Shown here: in pieces, positions 23,819 through 33,495 of the stretch
Layout: each line of letters begins with the position of its first letter
Position numbering within the stretch: position 1 is the stretch's first letter
Assembly (NCBI GenBank): GCA_029269725.1
Contig: JARJHS010000002.1
Coordinates: 434,001 to 498,000, forward strand
From: Pollutibacter soli
GTDB lineage: Bacteria; Bacteroidota; Bacteroidia; Chitinophagales; Chitinophagaceae
DNA: 64,000 bases
Direction of reading: 5' to 3'
Made by a program: the position numbers and the translations under genes
The notes under the pieces: generated by a model
Databases searched by the model: none
Told to the model about the DNA's origin: nothing
The model's input: the letters and a program-made list of their open reading frames with translations, nothing else

Positions 23819-25123
23819 CTACAGTTTGAGTCGGTACCAAACAACTTCGACAGGGAAGAATTGTGAATACCGCATCTGCGGGAAGTCGAAATAGCCCAGC
23901 ATATCGATTATTTCAGATTTGTGCTGCGCAGTAATATTTTTATCAGCGGCCATCGTTACGATCCACGACATCCATATTGGTTCCCGCATATAGTGAAGTT
24001 CCTGTACTCTTCTTGGCGACATCTTTACAAGTTCTTTTACTTGTGTGTCAGCAACATCAAGAGCATCCTGTTCGCTTCGTTGCGGTTTCCACCATTGATT
24101 GAGCAGCCTCCAGTTTTTTTCAAATTTCTGCTGATTGTTACTGTCAAATTGATGCCAGAGTTTCAATCCTTCAGCAGCGCTTTTTGCGCTCGCATTTAAT
24201 CCCTCTTCATATATTCTTTTCAATTCAGGATCGGTTTCCATTTCCCACAAGGCGTGCAGATCAACAACTCCGGAAACGCCTGTCCATCGGTTTACTTTAT
24301 TTTTCTCGAAGTGCATTCCTTCCCTGCAAAGCTGCAAACGTGTTTTATTTTCTTCACCTCCGGCTTCGTGCATTGCTTTTTTGTAAATAGAGTTCCATTT
24401 CCCGTCGCTAGTGAGCTGATACAATGCTTTCGAGATAAAGAGAATCCGGGGAGCTCCTTCCCAATTGAAACTTGCAAACGAATTACGGAATTTAGACGGC
24501 GAATAACTTGTGGCAGGTATTTTCCAGTCGGTACTGATATAAACGTTGGCAACTTCTGTCATCTTAGCAATTATTTTTTCCCGCTCTTTTTTATCCGGCA
24601 TAGAGGTTTGCAGGTATCTCCATAAGCCATAAAACCATGGCGATGATTGATCATTAGAACCCATTGCCGGCGGTGTTTTTCCATCGGTTGCCACGCTTCG
24701 CGCAATAAAACCAGGGGTATCACCCACCGATGCTAAAAAAAGCAGGCCTTTCACCAGGCGGGCTGCTTTTTCTTTATCAGATTTGTTTTTCGTCTGCATC
24801 CAGCGTTCGCAAATTCCATCGAGGTAAAGACCGTTGAACATAGAGCCATTTTCGACAGGTGTCCACCATGCAAGTGCATTTGGTTTATTTTCAAGAAACT
24901 CTTCCCTGGTTGGTCTGTCATAACTACCATCGACGTCAGTAAAGTCTATCAGAACATTATATTGATCAATAAATTTTTTCCAGATTTCCGTATGCGCTTT
25001 CTCGATGTTTTTTTCTGCTTTCAACAGCCTGGCTGGCGAAGGTTCTTCATGGCCCGGTGTGTTTATTCCTGCAGAAATAAAAGCCAGGGATGAAATGAAT
25101 ACCAGCTTTATATAGATTTTCAT
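23819..25123 (-). CDS. Secreted putative (alpha/alpha)6 glycoside hydrolase or lyase of PUL 1
   Basis: 434 residues from ATG at 25123, chosen because the signal sequence (MKIYIKLVFISSLAFISAG) begins there. The mature protein is almost wholly helical with repeated aromatic motifs: ALAWWTPVENGSMFNGLYLDGICERWMQ, SPWFYGLWRYLQ, SFASFNWEGAPRILFISKAL, WTGVSGVVDLHALWEME. These suggest an (alpha/alpha)6-toroid like those of GH88/GH105 or lyase families, but no catalytic Asp pair can be assigned from inspection. It lies 79 bp after the SusD gene, so its likely role is degrading the PUL 1 glycan in the periplasm. No family name is claimed. Confidence 0.65.
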   Translation of the reverse strand: MKIYIKLVFISSLAFISAGINTPGHEEPSPARLLKAEKNIEKAHTEIWKKFIDQYNVLIDFTDVDGSYDRPTREEFLENKPNALAWWTPVENGSMFNGLYLDGICERWMQTKNKSDKEKAARLVKGLLFLASVGDTPGFIARSVATDGKTPPAMGSNDQSSPWFYGLWRYLQTSMPDKKEREKIIAKMTEVANVYISTDWKIPATSYSPSKFRNSFASFNWEGAPRILFISKALYQLTSDGKWNSIYKKAMHEAGGEENKTRLQLCREGMHFEKNKVNRWTGVSGVVDLHALWEMETDPELKRIYEEGLNASAKSAAEGLKLWHQFDSNNQQKFEKNWRLLNQWWKPQRSEQDALDVADTQVKELVKMSPRRVQELHYMREPIWMSWIVTMAADKNITAQHKSEIIDMLGYFDFPQMRYSQFFPVEVVWYRLKL

Positions 25124-25201
25124 AAAAAATGTTTGAAGTAAAACCTGCCTGCAAAACACAGGCAGGTATAAAAACCAACTCCCTAACGATGTATAACGAT
25201 A

Positions 25202-26698
25202 TTAATTCCAGGCGGGGTTCTGTTCCAGTACCGGGTTGGCACGGATTTCATCCAGTGGTATCGGAAAATATCGATGCTTGGGCTGTGGTGTTCTTACAGG
25301 GTATACCACATCCACTGCCAGTGGAATTTTAGTCATGAATGTATTTGTTCTTGTAAGATCATACCAGCGATCACCTTCCGCAAAAAATTCCCATCCGCGT
25401 TCCTGCAAAACGGCTTCGATAAACTGTTCTTTGTTCAACAAGGGATCCAGATCGGGTATGCTTGCCCGCGAGCGAACAATGTTGATGTTTTGATAAGCGA
25501 GTAACGTCGGACCATTCAGCCTTGCTTCAGCTTCTGCTACAATTAAGTACATATCTGCAAGTCGAAGGATGGGAACATTATTTCTGCAGCGGGCACCATT
25601 GGAGTTTTTATCCATGTACTTTTTGATGAGTACCGCATTTGGCGAAAAGGGTATGATGTCTTTCTGATGCACAACAACACCTGCGCGGTTGACGAAGAAA
25701 GTGTCCAGCATAAGTCTGCGCTCATCTGATGGATTAAATGAATCGAAGAAAACCTGGTAAGCAAATATCGACCCGAAGGTTGAGTTGCCATAATCCCTGC
25801 CCGCGCTGTTTGCCGGTCCGCAAAGGCCCATCATATTGCTGTACTCAGAGATGTTTCCGTTATCACCTTCAAATGCAAACATAACTTCGAGGCGTGCAAG
25901 ATCTTCCTTGTTTACATCGTACAGGTCAACCACATTCGGCAGAAGAGCATATTTTCCTGAATTGATTACTTCGAGTGCTTTTTCTTTCGCAAGCTGCCAG
26001 TTTTCAGCATAGAGGGCAGTTTTTGCATGAAGAGCAATGGCTGCTTCTTTTGTTGGCCGGCCTTTCACTGTGGCCACTCCATAGCTGGGTAATTTCGAAG
26101 CAGCGGATTGTACGTCAGCCATCACCTGCCCGAAAACTTCGGCCTGGGAACTTTTAGGTACATAAGTGTCGGTTTCTTTTCTGCTCACTGTTGTGCGCAA
26201 TACAACGTCGCCAAATGCCCGTCCCAGCGTAAAGTAATAATAGCCACGCAGGAAAAGTGCCTCTCCGAGAATTGCATCCTTCCTCACGGGATCCATATCG
26301 ATGGCTGGTACTTTTTCCAGAACCCAGTTTGCATTTTCAATTCCTTTGTAGCAATATCTCCATACGCCGTAGGGTCCTTCAAGTTCGCGACCAAAACTCT
26401 TTTGCGCAGAATAGTCAGGATCATAGGTAAAGAGAGGATATACATTACGACCAACAACAGGTTTTGCCCAGGTCTGGTCGTCCTGGAAGTCCGCGGAGAT
26501 AAGATTTGCAGACAATGAATAAAGATCGGCGAGCGGGGCATAAGCGGCTACCAGTGCGGCTTCAGCGTCACCTGCACTTTTATAATAGTTATCTACCATT
26601 ACATTCGAATAGACGGTTTCATCCATTTTATTACACGCACTGCCGCACCACACGAAGAGGAATATGATGAATATCTGAAATTGATTATTTCGTTTCAT
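25202..26698 (-). CDS. SusD-like lipoprotein of PUL 1
   Basis: 498 residues from ATG at 26698; a longer frame to 26890 overlaps the SusC gene and lacks family sequence. Signal and lipobox: FLFVWCGSACNKMDE. SusD/RagB pattern: Y-rich N-terminus with SAGDAEAALVAAYAPL TPR-like helices, then EAEARLNG, VRSRASIPDLDPL, VLQERGWEFFAEGDRWYDLTR, and the C-terminal PIPLDEIRANPVLEQNPAWN ending typical of the family. It binds the glycan at the surface and closes the SusC pore. 17 bp downstream of SusC. Confidence 0.94.
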   Translation of the reverse strand: MKRNNQFQIFIIFLFVWCGSACNKMDETVYSNVMVDNYYKSAGDAEAALVAAYAPLADLYSLSANLISADFQDDQTWAKPVVGRNVYPLFTYDPDYSAQKSFGRELEGPYGVWRYCYKGIENANWVLEKVPAIDMDPVRKDAILGEALFLRGYYYFTLGRAFGDVVLRTTVSRKETDTYVPKSSQAEVFGQVMADVQSAASKLPSYGVATVKGRPTKEAAIALHAKTALYAENWQLAKEKALEVINSGKYALLPNVVDLYDVNKEDLARLEVMFAFEGDNGNISEYSNMMGLCGPANSAGRDYGNSTFGSIFAYQVFFDSFNPSDERRLMLDTFFVNRAGVVVHQKDIIPFSPNAVLIKKYMDKNSNGARCRNNVPILRLADMYLIVAEAEARLNGPTLLAYQNINIVRSRASIPDLDPLLNKEQFIEAVLQERGWEFFAEGDRWYDLTRTNTFMTKIPLAVDVVYPVRTPQPKHRYFPIPLDEIRANPVLEQNPAWN

Positions 26699-26715
26699 GA
26701 TAGTAAAGATTTGAA

Positions 26716-29700
26716 TTAAAAACTGGCCTGTAAGCCGAACACATACGAGACAGCAGCCGGATAGGTTCCATTGTCGTAAAACAATGAATTTGAACTTCCG
26801 TAACTGTTGGATTCCGGATCCCAGCCCTGGTACTTGGTGAAAGTAAAAGGATTGGTAACGCTGGCGTATACCCGCAATGAACGCATCCATTTCTGTGGGG
26901 GTATCGTATAACCCAATGTGATATTCTTGATCCTCACATAAGAGTTATCTTCTACCCACCGATCACCAATAGGAAGATTGGTTCCTTGTGCACCTTTTAC
27001 ATAATCGTTGCTGGGGTTTGTCGGCGTCCACCGGTCAACCATTTGCTTTAAGAGATTCACCTGCCCGGAAGGTGTTTCAAACGTGAACCGGAAAGCATTA
27101 AACAGTCTGCTGCCCTGTACACCCTGGATCAATGTACTCAGATCAAAATGACGATAACGAAGTATGGTGGAAAATCCAAAAAAGTAATTGGGTTGTGCAT
27201 TGCCCACCAGGGCAAGATCCTCATTGCTGATCTTACCATCTTTATTCAGATCCTTGAGTTTGAAACCGCCGGTGCGTGCGTCATACCCAGGTAAAAATGG
27301 TTCTCCAGTCTGATTAATACCATCAATAATGTATACTCTGTAAACGCCCAGTGGATATCCTTTTTTCAGGATAGAATAACTCGATTGCTGAATCTCATCG
27401 CGAACACCATCGAGCCCCAGTACTTTATTTTTATTCCATGTTATATTGCCGGATGCCTCCCATGTCAATGCCCCGGTAAGAATTTTTCCGCTTAATGAAA
27501 GCTCCCAACCTTTGTTCTCAATGGAACCATAGTTACCGGTGATACTGGTATACCCGGATGACATTGGAAGCGATTTGGAAAACAGAAGATCATCTGTTCT
27601 TTTGTTATAATAGTCTACAACAACATTCAACCTGTTTCTGAAGAATGACATATCAAGACCCACGTCGACCTGCGTAGCCTGTTCCCAGCGAAGATCGGGA
27701 TTGGCAATGCCACTTGGGTAAGTGCCTATCTGTGTAACGTTATTGAAATTGTAATTGTATCCCCCGGTAGCTGTTACTGTAGCCAGTGATCCATAAGGTC
27801 CGATTGCGCCGGCATTTCCTGTAATTCCCCAGCTCCCACGCAGTTTTAAATCACTAAGGAAATCCACTTTACTCATGAAAGGTTCATCGATAATTCGCCA
27901 TGCTGCGGATACCGAAGGGAAAAATCCGTACTTGTTGTTTGCGCCGAATTTGCTGGATCCATCGACCCTTGCAGATGCGTCAAGGAAGTAACGATCCTTA
28001 AAACCGTAACCCAGCCGCAGTAAATATGATATGAGATCGCTTTTTGCTTTTGAGCTCGACACAGAATAGTTGGTTGCCGTACCTGTCGACCAGTTTTCGG
28101 TGAAATCGTTTCCAAAACCGGACGCAGTTTGATTATTGGTCTGCAGCTGATCGCTCTGAATGGCAAAAACACCAGTCGCATTGATAGAATGATTTTTTGC
28201 GATTGACTTTTTGTAAGTCAGTATGCTTTCATGCAACAATGATGTATTATAAAAACTGTTGTTTGATGCACTGCCATTGATTGCTGCAGGATTGGCCAGG
28301 GTTAGTGAATCCACGATATACCGTGGTGAATAAAGCTCATTTAATGAAGATGCAACATCTGCATTAAAGCTCGCGCGATAGGTAAGGCCGTTAATGATGC
28401 GCACATCAAGATATGCATTGGCAAGAAAACGATTCGTTGTCGTGTAATCTTTCTTTGCCAGTTCTGCCATGGGATTGATTGTTTCACGGTAACGACCGTT
28501 CATCTGGTCGGCGAAAGGATATGGCAAGCCATTGGCCCGGTAAGGAAGTAAATTGGGAGGAGCCGCCACCGCGCGACCGAGTATGCCTTCGCGTGCGCTC
28601 GTTACATTCACTCCGGTACCGCCTGCGCGCACTCGATTCTCCTGGGTGTGGGTATAATACAGGCTGGTGCCCACCTTTACCCGGTCGTTGATGCGTTGAT
28701 CAATATTCAGGCGAACTGCATACCTGGTGTAATCACTGTTTTTAATTACGCCTTCCTGGTCAAAATAGTTTAAACCCAATGCCACCTGAGTTTTTTCATT
28801 TCCGCCCGTAACTGAAACCTGGTGATTTTGTATGGCACCTCTTCTGAAAATCATGTCCAGGTAATTCGTGCCTTCACCGAGACTTTCAGGATCTGCATAA
28901 ATAACATTCGGACTGTAGGTGTCGTTTTCCAGTTTTGCAAATTCAGTTGCATTGAGGATATCCGGTTGTTTTGATACCTCCTGGAATCCATAGTATCCAT
29001 CATAGGTAACACGTGCTACTCCGTCTTTTCCTCTTTTCGTTGTAATTAAAACGACACCATTTGCCGCACGTGCTCCGTAGATGGCTGTCGCAGCCGCGTC
29101 TTTTAAAATTTCAACGGATTCTATATCCGAAGGGTTTAATTGTGATAATGGATTGGCTGCATTCACTGCGGATGTTGCAGATATCTGTATACCATCAATA
29201 ACATACAGAGGCTCGGAAGTTCCATTGATAGAATTGGTTCCGCGGATGCGGACACTTATGTTTCCTCCCGGGAGGCCGGAATTCTGACGCATATCAAGAC
29301 CTGCCACGCGACCCTGTAAGCCCTGGGCAAGATTGGCAATGGGCGTTACTTTAAGATCATCCGATCGTACTGAGCTTATAGAACCGGTTAGCGATCTTTT
29401 GGAACGCGTTCCATAACCGACAATAACAACCTGGTTCAGATCTTTTTCTTTTTCTCCCAAACGAATGTCAATGGCCGACTTTCCAGCTACGGAATGTTCC
29501 ACCGCATTGAAGCCGACATAAGTGAATATCAGGATCGATTTTTCGTCCGGAACAGTGATTGTATAATTCCCCGCATCGTCGGACATCACCGCATTTCGTG
29601 TACCCTTTATTGTTATAGTTACACCACCGAGAGGACTACCACTTTCATCGGTAATTTTTCCGGTGATCTCTTTCGGTGGAAGAAGAGTTTCTTCCTTCGC

Positions 29701-30072
29701 TATTTTCGGCTTTTCGATTTGCCGTACGATAATTGTCTGGTATTTTATTTCCCATGAGAGATTCTGGTTTTTCAGACAGATTTCCAATACCTCAGCAAGC
29801 GTACCATTTCGTACATCAACTGTTACGGGAACAGCATTTTTCAGGATGCGTGGTTCGTAGACAAAAGAATACCCCGATTGTTTTTCCACCGTTCTGAACA
29901 CTTTTAACAGCGGCATATCTTTCCCTGTCAGTGTAATATTCTGCGAGAATGACTTCGATGAGACATTCAAGGAGAGAACAATTGTAAGAAAGACTGTCAG
30001 CTTCATCATTAATCGAATTTGGGTAGGCATGCGAAGTCTGGCCATGGTTTGGCGAAGCATCGTCGAATTCAT
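26716..30072 (-). CDS. SusC-like TonB-dependent receptor with STN domain (PUL 1)
   Basis: 1118 residues. N-terminal signal peptide (start chosen at 30072; Met residues at 5 and 15 are alternatives), then a secretin/TonB short N-terminal (STN) domain at about residues 45-115 (ITLTGKDMPLLKVFRTVEKQSG), a carboxypeptidase-regulatory-like domain about 135-210, a plug with VVIVGYGT as TonB-box-like element, and a beta-barrel ending SYVFGLQASF. The STN domain is typical of receptors that signal through FecR to an ECF sigma factor, and both genes are just upstream. It imports oligosaccharides with SusD. Confidence 0.95.
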   Translation of the reverse strand: MNSTMLRQTMARLRMPTQIRLMMKLTVFLTIVLSLNVSSKSFSQNITLTGKDMPLLKVFRTVEKQSGYSFVYEPRILKNAVPVTVDVRNGTLAEVLEICLKNQNLSWEIKYQTIIVRQIEKPKIAKEETLLPPKEITGKITDESGSPLGGVTITIKGTRNAVMSDDAGNYTITVPDEKSILIFTYVGFNAVEHSVAGKSAIDIRLGEKEKDLNQVVIVGYGTRSKRSLTGSISSVRSDDLKVTPIANLAQGLQGRVAGLDMRQNSGLPGGNISVRIRGTNSINGTSEPLYVIDGIQISATSAVNAANPLSQLNPSDIESVEILKDAAATAIYGARAANGVVLITTKRGKDGVARVTYDGYYGFQEVSKQPDILNATEFAKLENDTYSPNVIYADPESLGEGTNYLDMIFRRGAIQNHQVSVTGGNEKTQVALGLNYFDQEGVIKNSDYTRYAVRLNIDQRINDRVKVGTSLYYTHTQENRVRAGGTGVNVTSAREGILGRAVAAPPNLLPYRANGLPYPFADQMNGRYRETINPMAELAKKDYTTTNRFLANAYLDVRIINGLTYRASFNADVASSLNELYSPRYIVDSLTLANPAAINGSASNNSFYNTSLLHESILTYKKSIAKNHSINATGVFAIQSDQLQTNNQTASGFGNDFTENWSTGTATNYSVSSSKAKSDLISYLLRLGYGFKDRYFLDASARVDGSSKFGANNKYGFFPSVSAAWRIIDEPFMSKVDFLSDLKLRGSWGITGNAGAIGPYGSLATVTATGGYNYNFNNVTQIGTYPSGIANPDLRWEQATQVDVGLDMSFFRNRLNVVVDYYNKRTDDLLFSKSLPMSSGYTSITGNYGSIENKGWELSLSGKILTGALTWEASGNITWNKNKVLGLDGVRDEIQQSSYSILKKGYPLGVYRVYIIDGINQTGEPFLPGYDARTGGFKLKDLNKDGKISNEDLALVGNAQPNYFFGFSTILRYRHFDLSTLIQGVQGSRLFNAFRFTFETPSGQVNLLKQMVDRWTPTNPSNDYVKGAQGTNLPIGDRWVEDNSYVRIKNITLGYTIPPQKWMRSLRVYASVTNPFTFTKYQGWDPESNSYGSSNSLFYDNGTYPAAVSYVFGLQASF

Positions 30073-30216
30073 AGATTTGTGTTGATTGGGTTAAAAAGTT
30101 TAAGTCTTGACTGGCTTGAGTACTATGACCCAAATTTTACCGGGAGTGTAGCAGCACTTCCGGTTTGTTTTTAGAAAGGACTACATAAGCGTATGTTTTG
30201 ATTTATGAATTGGTTT

Positions 30217-31380
30217 TTAATTATTAAATGATTTGACGGTTACCTGCTTTCCATTGGTGCTGAATTTTACAGTGTGTGTACCTTCAAGAATTTCCAATAC
30301 CTGTGGCAGTGTATATTTTCTAAAGATTTTTCCAGAAATGAGAATGTCTTCAGCATTCAGCTCATACTTCACATCGATGTCATACCAGCGTGATAGTTGT
30401 GTCATTACCGATTGAATATCAGAATGATCAAAATTCATTTCGCCACGAAGCCAGGCGGTGGCTTCATCGGTATCAACATTTTTTATCAGCTTCAGTTGCT
30501 GATCAGATCTCGTGAGACTTGCCTGCTGACTTGGTTTTAATTGTACAGATGCAAAGGCATGATGTACTTTCACTTCTCCTTCCAGTAGTGTAGTCAGGAT
30601 ATTTTTCTCATTGGCATATGCCATCACGTTGAAATGCGTGCCAAGTACCTCAACGACCATATCCTGAACCTCAACTTTGAATGGTTTTGCGGGGTTCTTT
30701 TTTACTTCAAAATATGCTTCACCCGTAACAACCACTTTACGTTCGCTTTCATTGAATGCAGTGGGGTAAGTAATGGAGGATTCTGCGTTCAGCCATACCA
30801 GTGTGCTGTCGGAAAGCATCAATTTAAATTGAGCACCTCTCGGGGTACTCATGGTATTTAATACGGACACATCAGAACCAGGGTAATAGATAGTTCCATG
30901 CTGGTTACTGATGTCAATACCGTTGTCCGAAAATTGCTGAAGACTATCAGCATTAAGTTCAACCTTTTGACCAGTGCTGAGAGTCAGCGTTGCCCGGTTA
31001 TAGTCCGATGGATTGTTTTCATTGACAGCTATCGCCGGTTGCGGTTGACTTTCCTGCTTTTTGTCCGCGAAAAACCATAGTAAGCCCAGGGAGATGGCCG
31101 CCACAGCCGCAGCCCACACCAAAACGCGGGGATAGATTTTCCGAACCTTTGTTTTTTCTTCCGAATTGAAATTTTTCGCTTCTTGTCTGATCCGATCGAA
31201 AACTTTGTCTTCGCTGTGCTGTAATGCCGACAGATTGATTTCACCTGCAACATTTTCATCCTGGAAACTCTGCAGGTAATTTTTCAGAAATGCTTCTTCA
31301 ACTTCGCTTGTTTCCCCCTGGATATGTTTCTTCAGGAGTTCGATAAAATCTTGTTTTTCCAATATTCGTGGCTTATACAT
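30217..31380 (-). CDS. FecR-family anti-sigma / sigma-signalling protein
   Basis: 387 residues from ATG at 31380 (an upstream ATG four codons earlier is also possible). N-terminal cytoplasmic helical region (about 1-80), one transmembrane segment (VLVWAAAVAAISLGLLWFF, about 87-105), and a periplasmic FecR domain: YPTAFNESERKVVVTGEAYFEVKKNPAKPFKVEV and VLGTHFNVMAY are diagnostic. C-terminal domain (about 310-387) resembles an STN-like partner of the receptor. It senses the loaded SusC and releases the neighbouring sigma factor. Upstream of SusC by 144 bp. Confidence 0.95.
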   Translation of the reverse strand: MYKPRILEKQDFIELLKKHIQGETSEVEEAFLKNYLQSFQDENVAGEINLSALQHSEDKVFDRIRQEAKNFNSEEKTKVRKIYPRVLVWAAAVAAISLGLLWFFADKKQESQPQPAIAVNENNPSDYNRATLTLSTGQKVELNADSLQQFSDNGIDISNQHGTIYYPGSDVSVLNTMSTPRGAQFKLMLSDSTLVWLNAESSITYPTAFNESERKVVVTGEAYFEVKKNPAKPFKVEVQDMVVEVLGTHFNVMAYANEKNILTTLLEGEVKVHHAFASVQLKPSQQASLTRSDQQLKLIKNVDTDEATAWLRGEMNFDHSDIQSVMTQLSRWYDIDVKYELNAEDILISGKIFRKYTLPQVLEILEGTHTVKFSTNGKQVTVKSFNN

Positions 31381-31430
31381 GTTAAGTAACATAACTCAAC
31401 AGATACCCCGGGTGGAACAGAAAATATTTT

Positions 31431-32021
31431 TCAGGGAATAAAATGAAGTACTACGGCGAGAATTTTACTGAAGGAAATCCTGATTCGTTTCAACGCTTCA
31501 CCCATGTGAAATTCAACGGTTTTTACGGATATTGAAAGCTTTTCAGCAATTTGTCTGTATGTTAATTGCTCCTCCCTGCTCAGAAGATAGACTTCCCGTG
31601 TTCTGTCTGGCAGGGAATCAATTATTTCTATGATGCCCGATTGCAGCTCTTTCTGGTACAGGATGTTTTCCGGTGTTTGAGATCCCCATACACGCAACTC
31701 AAGATTTTCATATGCGGCCTCCCGGACTTTGCCATCACGGATTAGATTCAAAACCTGGAACCTGGCAGCGGAAAAAAGATATGATCTCAAAGATTTCTCA
31801 ATAACCAGTGTATGTCTCCGGTCCCAGATGTTGAGGAAGATGTCATGCAGAATATCCTCACAGCGATTTCTATCCCGGAGAATGTTGTATGTCCAGCTAA
31901 AAACAGATTTGTAATATTTCCTGTAAATGGCCGAAAAAGCATCTGCATCACCGGAGCTTAATTGCTGCAGCAAGAGGAAATCATCATTAATACCAGGGGT
32001 ATTTGAAGACACAGATGGCAA
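31431..32021 (-). CDS. ECF RNA polymerase sigma factor
   Basis: 196 residues. Sigma-2 region: DAFSAIYRKYYKSVFSWTYNIL, with CEDILHDIFLNIWDRR (core-binding helix). Sigma-4 region: LPDRTREVYLLSREEQLTYRQIAEKLSISVKTVEFHMGEALKRIR, the HTH of Bacteroidota ECF factors. It binds core RNA polymerase and probably directs transcription of its adjacent PUL when FecR releases it. It is 50 bp upstream of the FecR gene. Confidence 0.95.
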   Translation of the reverse strand: MPSVSSNTPGINDDFLLLQQLSSGDADAFSAIYRKYYKSVFSWTYNILRDRNRCEDILHDIFLNIWDRRHTLVIEKSLRSYLFSAARFQVLNLIRDGKVREAAYENLELRVWGSQTPENILYQKELQSGIIEIIDSLPDRTREVYLLSREEQLTYRQIAEKLSISVKTVEFHMGEALKRIRISFSKILAVVLHFIP

Positions 32022-32077
32022 ATTGATTTACCGGATAAAATTAGGAAAATTTCATTCCGGCCAAAGATCAAGCCATT

Positions 32078-32512
32078 TTATAAGTTTTTTACCCGGTTGA
32101 ACGTATATCCAAACGTCGCGTCACCCACAACAAGATTTTTGTTTTCATCAAGAAGAAACAAAACGTTGTTGTCGCCTTTCATCCAATACAATTTACCTTC
32201 CTGGTTTTCAAATTCAAGAACATACACATCTGCAACAGCATCGGTCTTTGTTCCTTTTGTCACTGACCATTTGCCAGAAGCTTTATACTTGTTATCGTCA
32301 TCGCCGACATAAACCATGTCCAACTCGAACTTATGATTGTCAAAAATCCTTAGCGCTGCTTTGATGCGGTTGCAGTCTGATTTTTTATTGTGCAGCTGCA
32401 TCAGGGCCTGGTGGCATGGAAATCTTCCCTGGTACTCAGCTCCTTTAAAATAGATAGATTTGATCGGAGAGGAATTGATAATCAGCGCAAGCAAAGTGAT
32501 TAAAACGGTCAT
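32078..32512 (-). CDS. Small secreted protein, paralogue 1 (NlpE-like barrel suspected)
   Basis: 144 residues from ATG at 32512 (the frame extends further but overlaps the upstream gene). N-terminal hydrophobic segment TVLITLLALII is a probable signal. The C-terminal part, KLYWMKGDNNVLFLLDENKNLVVGDATFGYTFNRVKN, matches the upstream paralogue almost strand by strand. Beta-rich sequence with a CNRIKAALRIF segment resembles NlpE-type copper/envelope lipoproteins, but no lipobox is clear, so this is a weak suggestion. The ATG lies 4 bp after the paralogue's stop codon. Confidence 0.6.
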   Translation of the reverse strand: MTVLITLLALIINSSPIKSIYFKGAEYQGRFPCHQALMQLHNKKSDCNRIKAALRIFDNHKFELDMVYVGDDDNKYKASGKWSVTKGTKTDAVADVYVLEFENQEGKLYWMKGDNNVLFLLDENKNLVVGDATFGYTFNRVKNL

Positions 32513-32516
32513 GGGC

Positions 32517-32987
32517 TCAATTTTTAATACGACTGAAAGTGTATCCGTAGCCCGCATCGCCTACCATCAGGTAGTTTTGATTATTGAGTAAATGCAGGAG
32601 GTTGTCATCCAGCTTACGGAACCGGATAACCGAACCATCCGTACTTGTTAATTGAAGTATAGTTGCAGCCTTACCGGAGGCCTGCCCTTGCTCCACTTTC
32701 CAGTGACCTTCAATTGTAGCGGTGCCCATATTTTTATCCGTCCTGTTATCCACATAATAAATAAACTCACGGACAATTCTGAATTTTTCAGGTGTTTGGG
32801 TTCCAGGGCGATTGTACAAATAGATTTTCCATTTGATCTGGTCGCATTTCTCAGCTGCGGGAATTTTCAGAAATGTTTTTAATTCCGATGAACAGGGAGT
32901 AGATGCGGCAAAGTATCCGTAGAGATCGGGACTTGTTTCGGGAACGACGATGAATATCTTCAGAAGTAAAAAGAATAAAAAGCTCAT
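32517..32987 (-). CDS. Small secreted protein, paralogue 2
   Basis: 156 residues, ATG at 32987. N-terminal hydrophobic segment MSFLFFLLLKIFIVV; the mature part has CDQIKWKIYLY, GTATIEGHWKVEQG and RKLDDNLLHLLNNQNYLMVGDAGYGYTFSRIKN. The C-terminal motif is clearly homologous to the downstream paralogue (MVGDAGYGYTF vs VVGDATFGYTF), so the pair arose by tandem duplication. Its stop TGA precedes the next ATG by four bases, indicating one transcript. Function unknown. Confidence 0.65.
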   Translation of the reverse strand: MSFLFFLLLKIFIVVPETSPDLYGYFAASTPCSSELKTFLKIPAAEKCDQIKWKIYLYNRPGTQTPEKFRIVREFIYYVDNRTDKNMGTATIEGHWKVEQGQASGKAATILQLTSTDGSVIRFRKLDDNLLHLLNNQNYLMVGDAGYGYTFSRIKN

Positions 32988-33489
32988 GTTCGAAGAATTT
33001 AATCATCAATGCTGATACAAAATTAGTAACAGGATCAAATGCCGCGAGGTCGATTACACTTTCCGGAAGGTATACTTGCTCAATTGGGGTAATTGCTTGA
33101 TCAAATGCATTTGTGTCAGTTGCATTTATTGCGGCATATTTTCATAGAGACAACGAATGCGCTGCCTCTGCAAAACGTTATCAAACAAAAAATTGTATCC
33201 TCTACATCATCGCGTTGCCGACAACTAGAAACTGGATGCTCCTGCCGGTGCATGACGTTACATCTTTTCGCAATTTTAGCTGAATATGGCCATCGCAAAA
33301 GCTAACTTATCACCTACCACCTATTACCTTCAATAATCAGATTTTTATTATATACATCCAAACACTATAATCAGCTACAAACAAAATGTTCTTCCGGAAC
33401 CGGGACGTTACCTCTTATCGCAATTAAAGATGATTTGGCTCATGCGGAGGTCAAACTTTAACCTGCCACCTAAAACTTTTAACTTTCAA
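32988..33489. other. Intergenic region with two imperfect repeat segments
   Basis: No gene. The segments around 33255-33300 and 33404-33450 share GACGTTAC, TCTT and TCGCAATT in the same order, 149 bp apart. Heptamer tracts G and H flank the second segment. No terminator hairpin was recognised. Confidence 0.5.
33306..33333. repeat. Heptamer-period tract G
   Basis: Units CTTATCA, CCTACCA, CCTATTA, CCTTCAA in phase. Confidence 0.55.
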
Positions 33490-33495
33490 CTACTC
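33454..33495. repeat. Heptamer-period tract H
   Basis: Six in-phase units, for example AACTTTA, ACCTGCC, ACCTAAA, then ACTTTTA and ACTTTCA. It extends to the stop codon of the VOC-GNAT gene. Confidence 0.6.
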
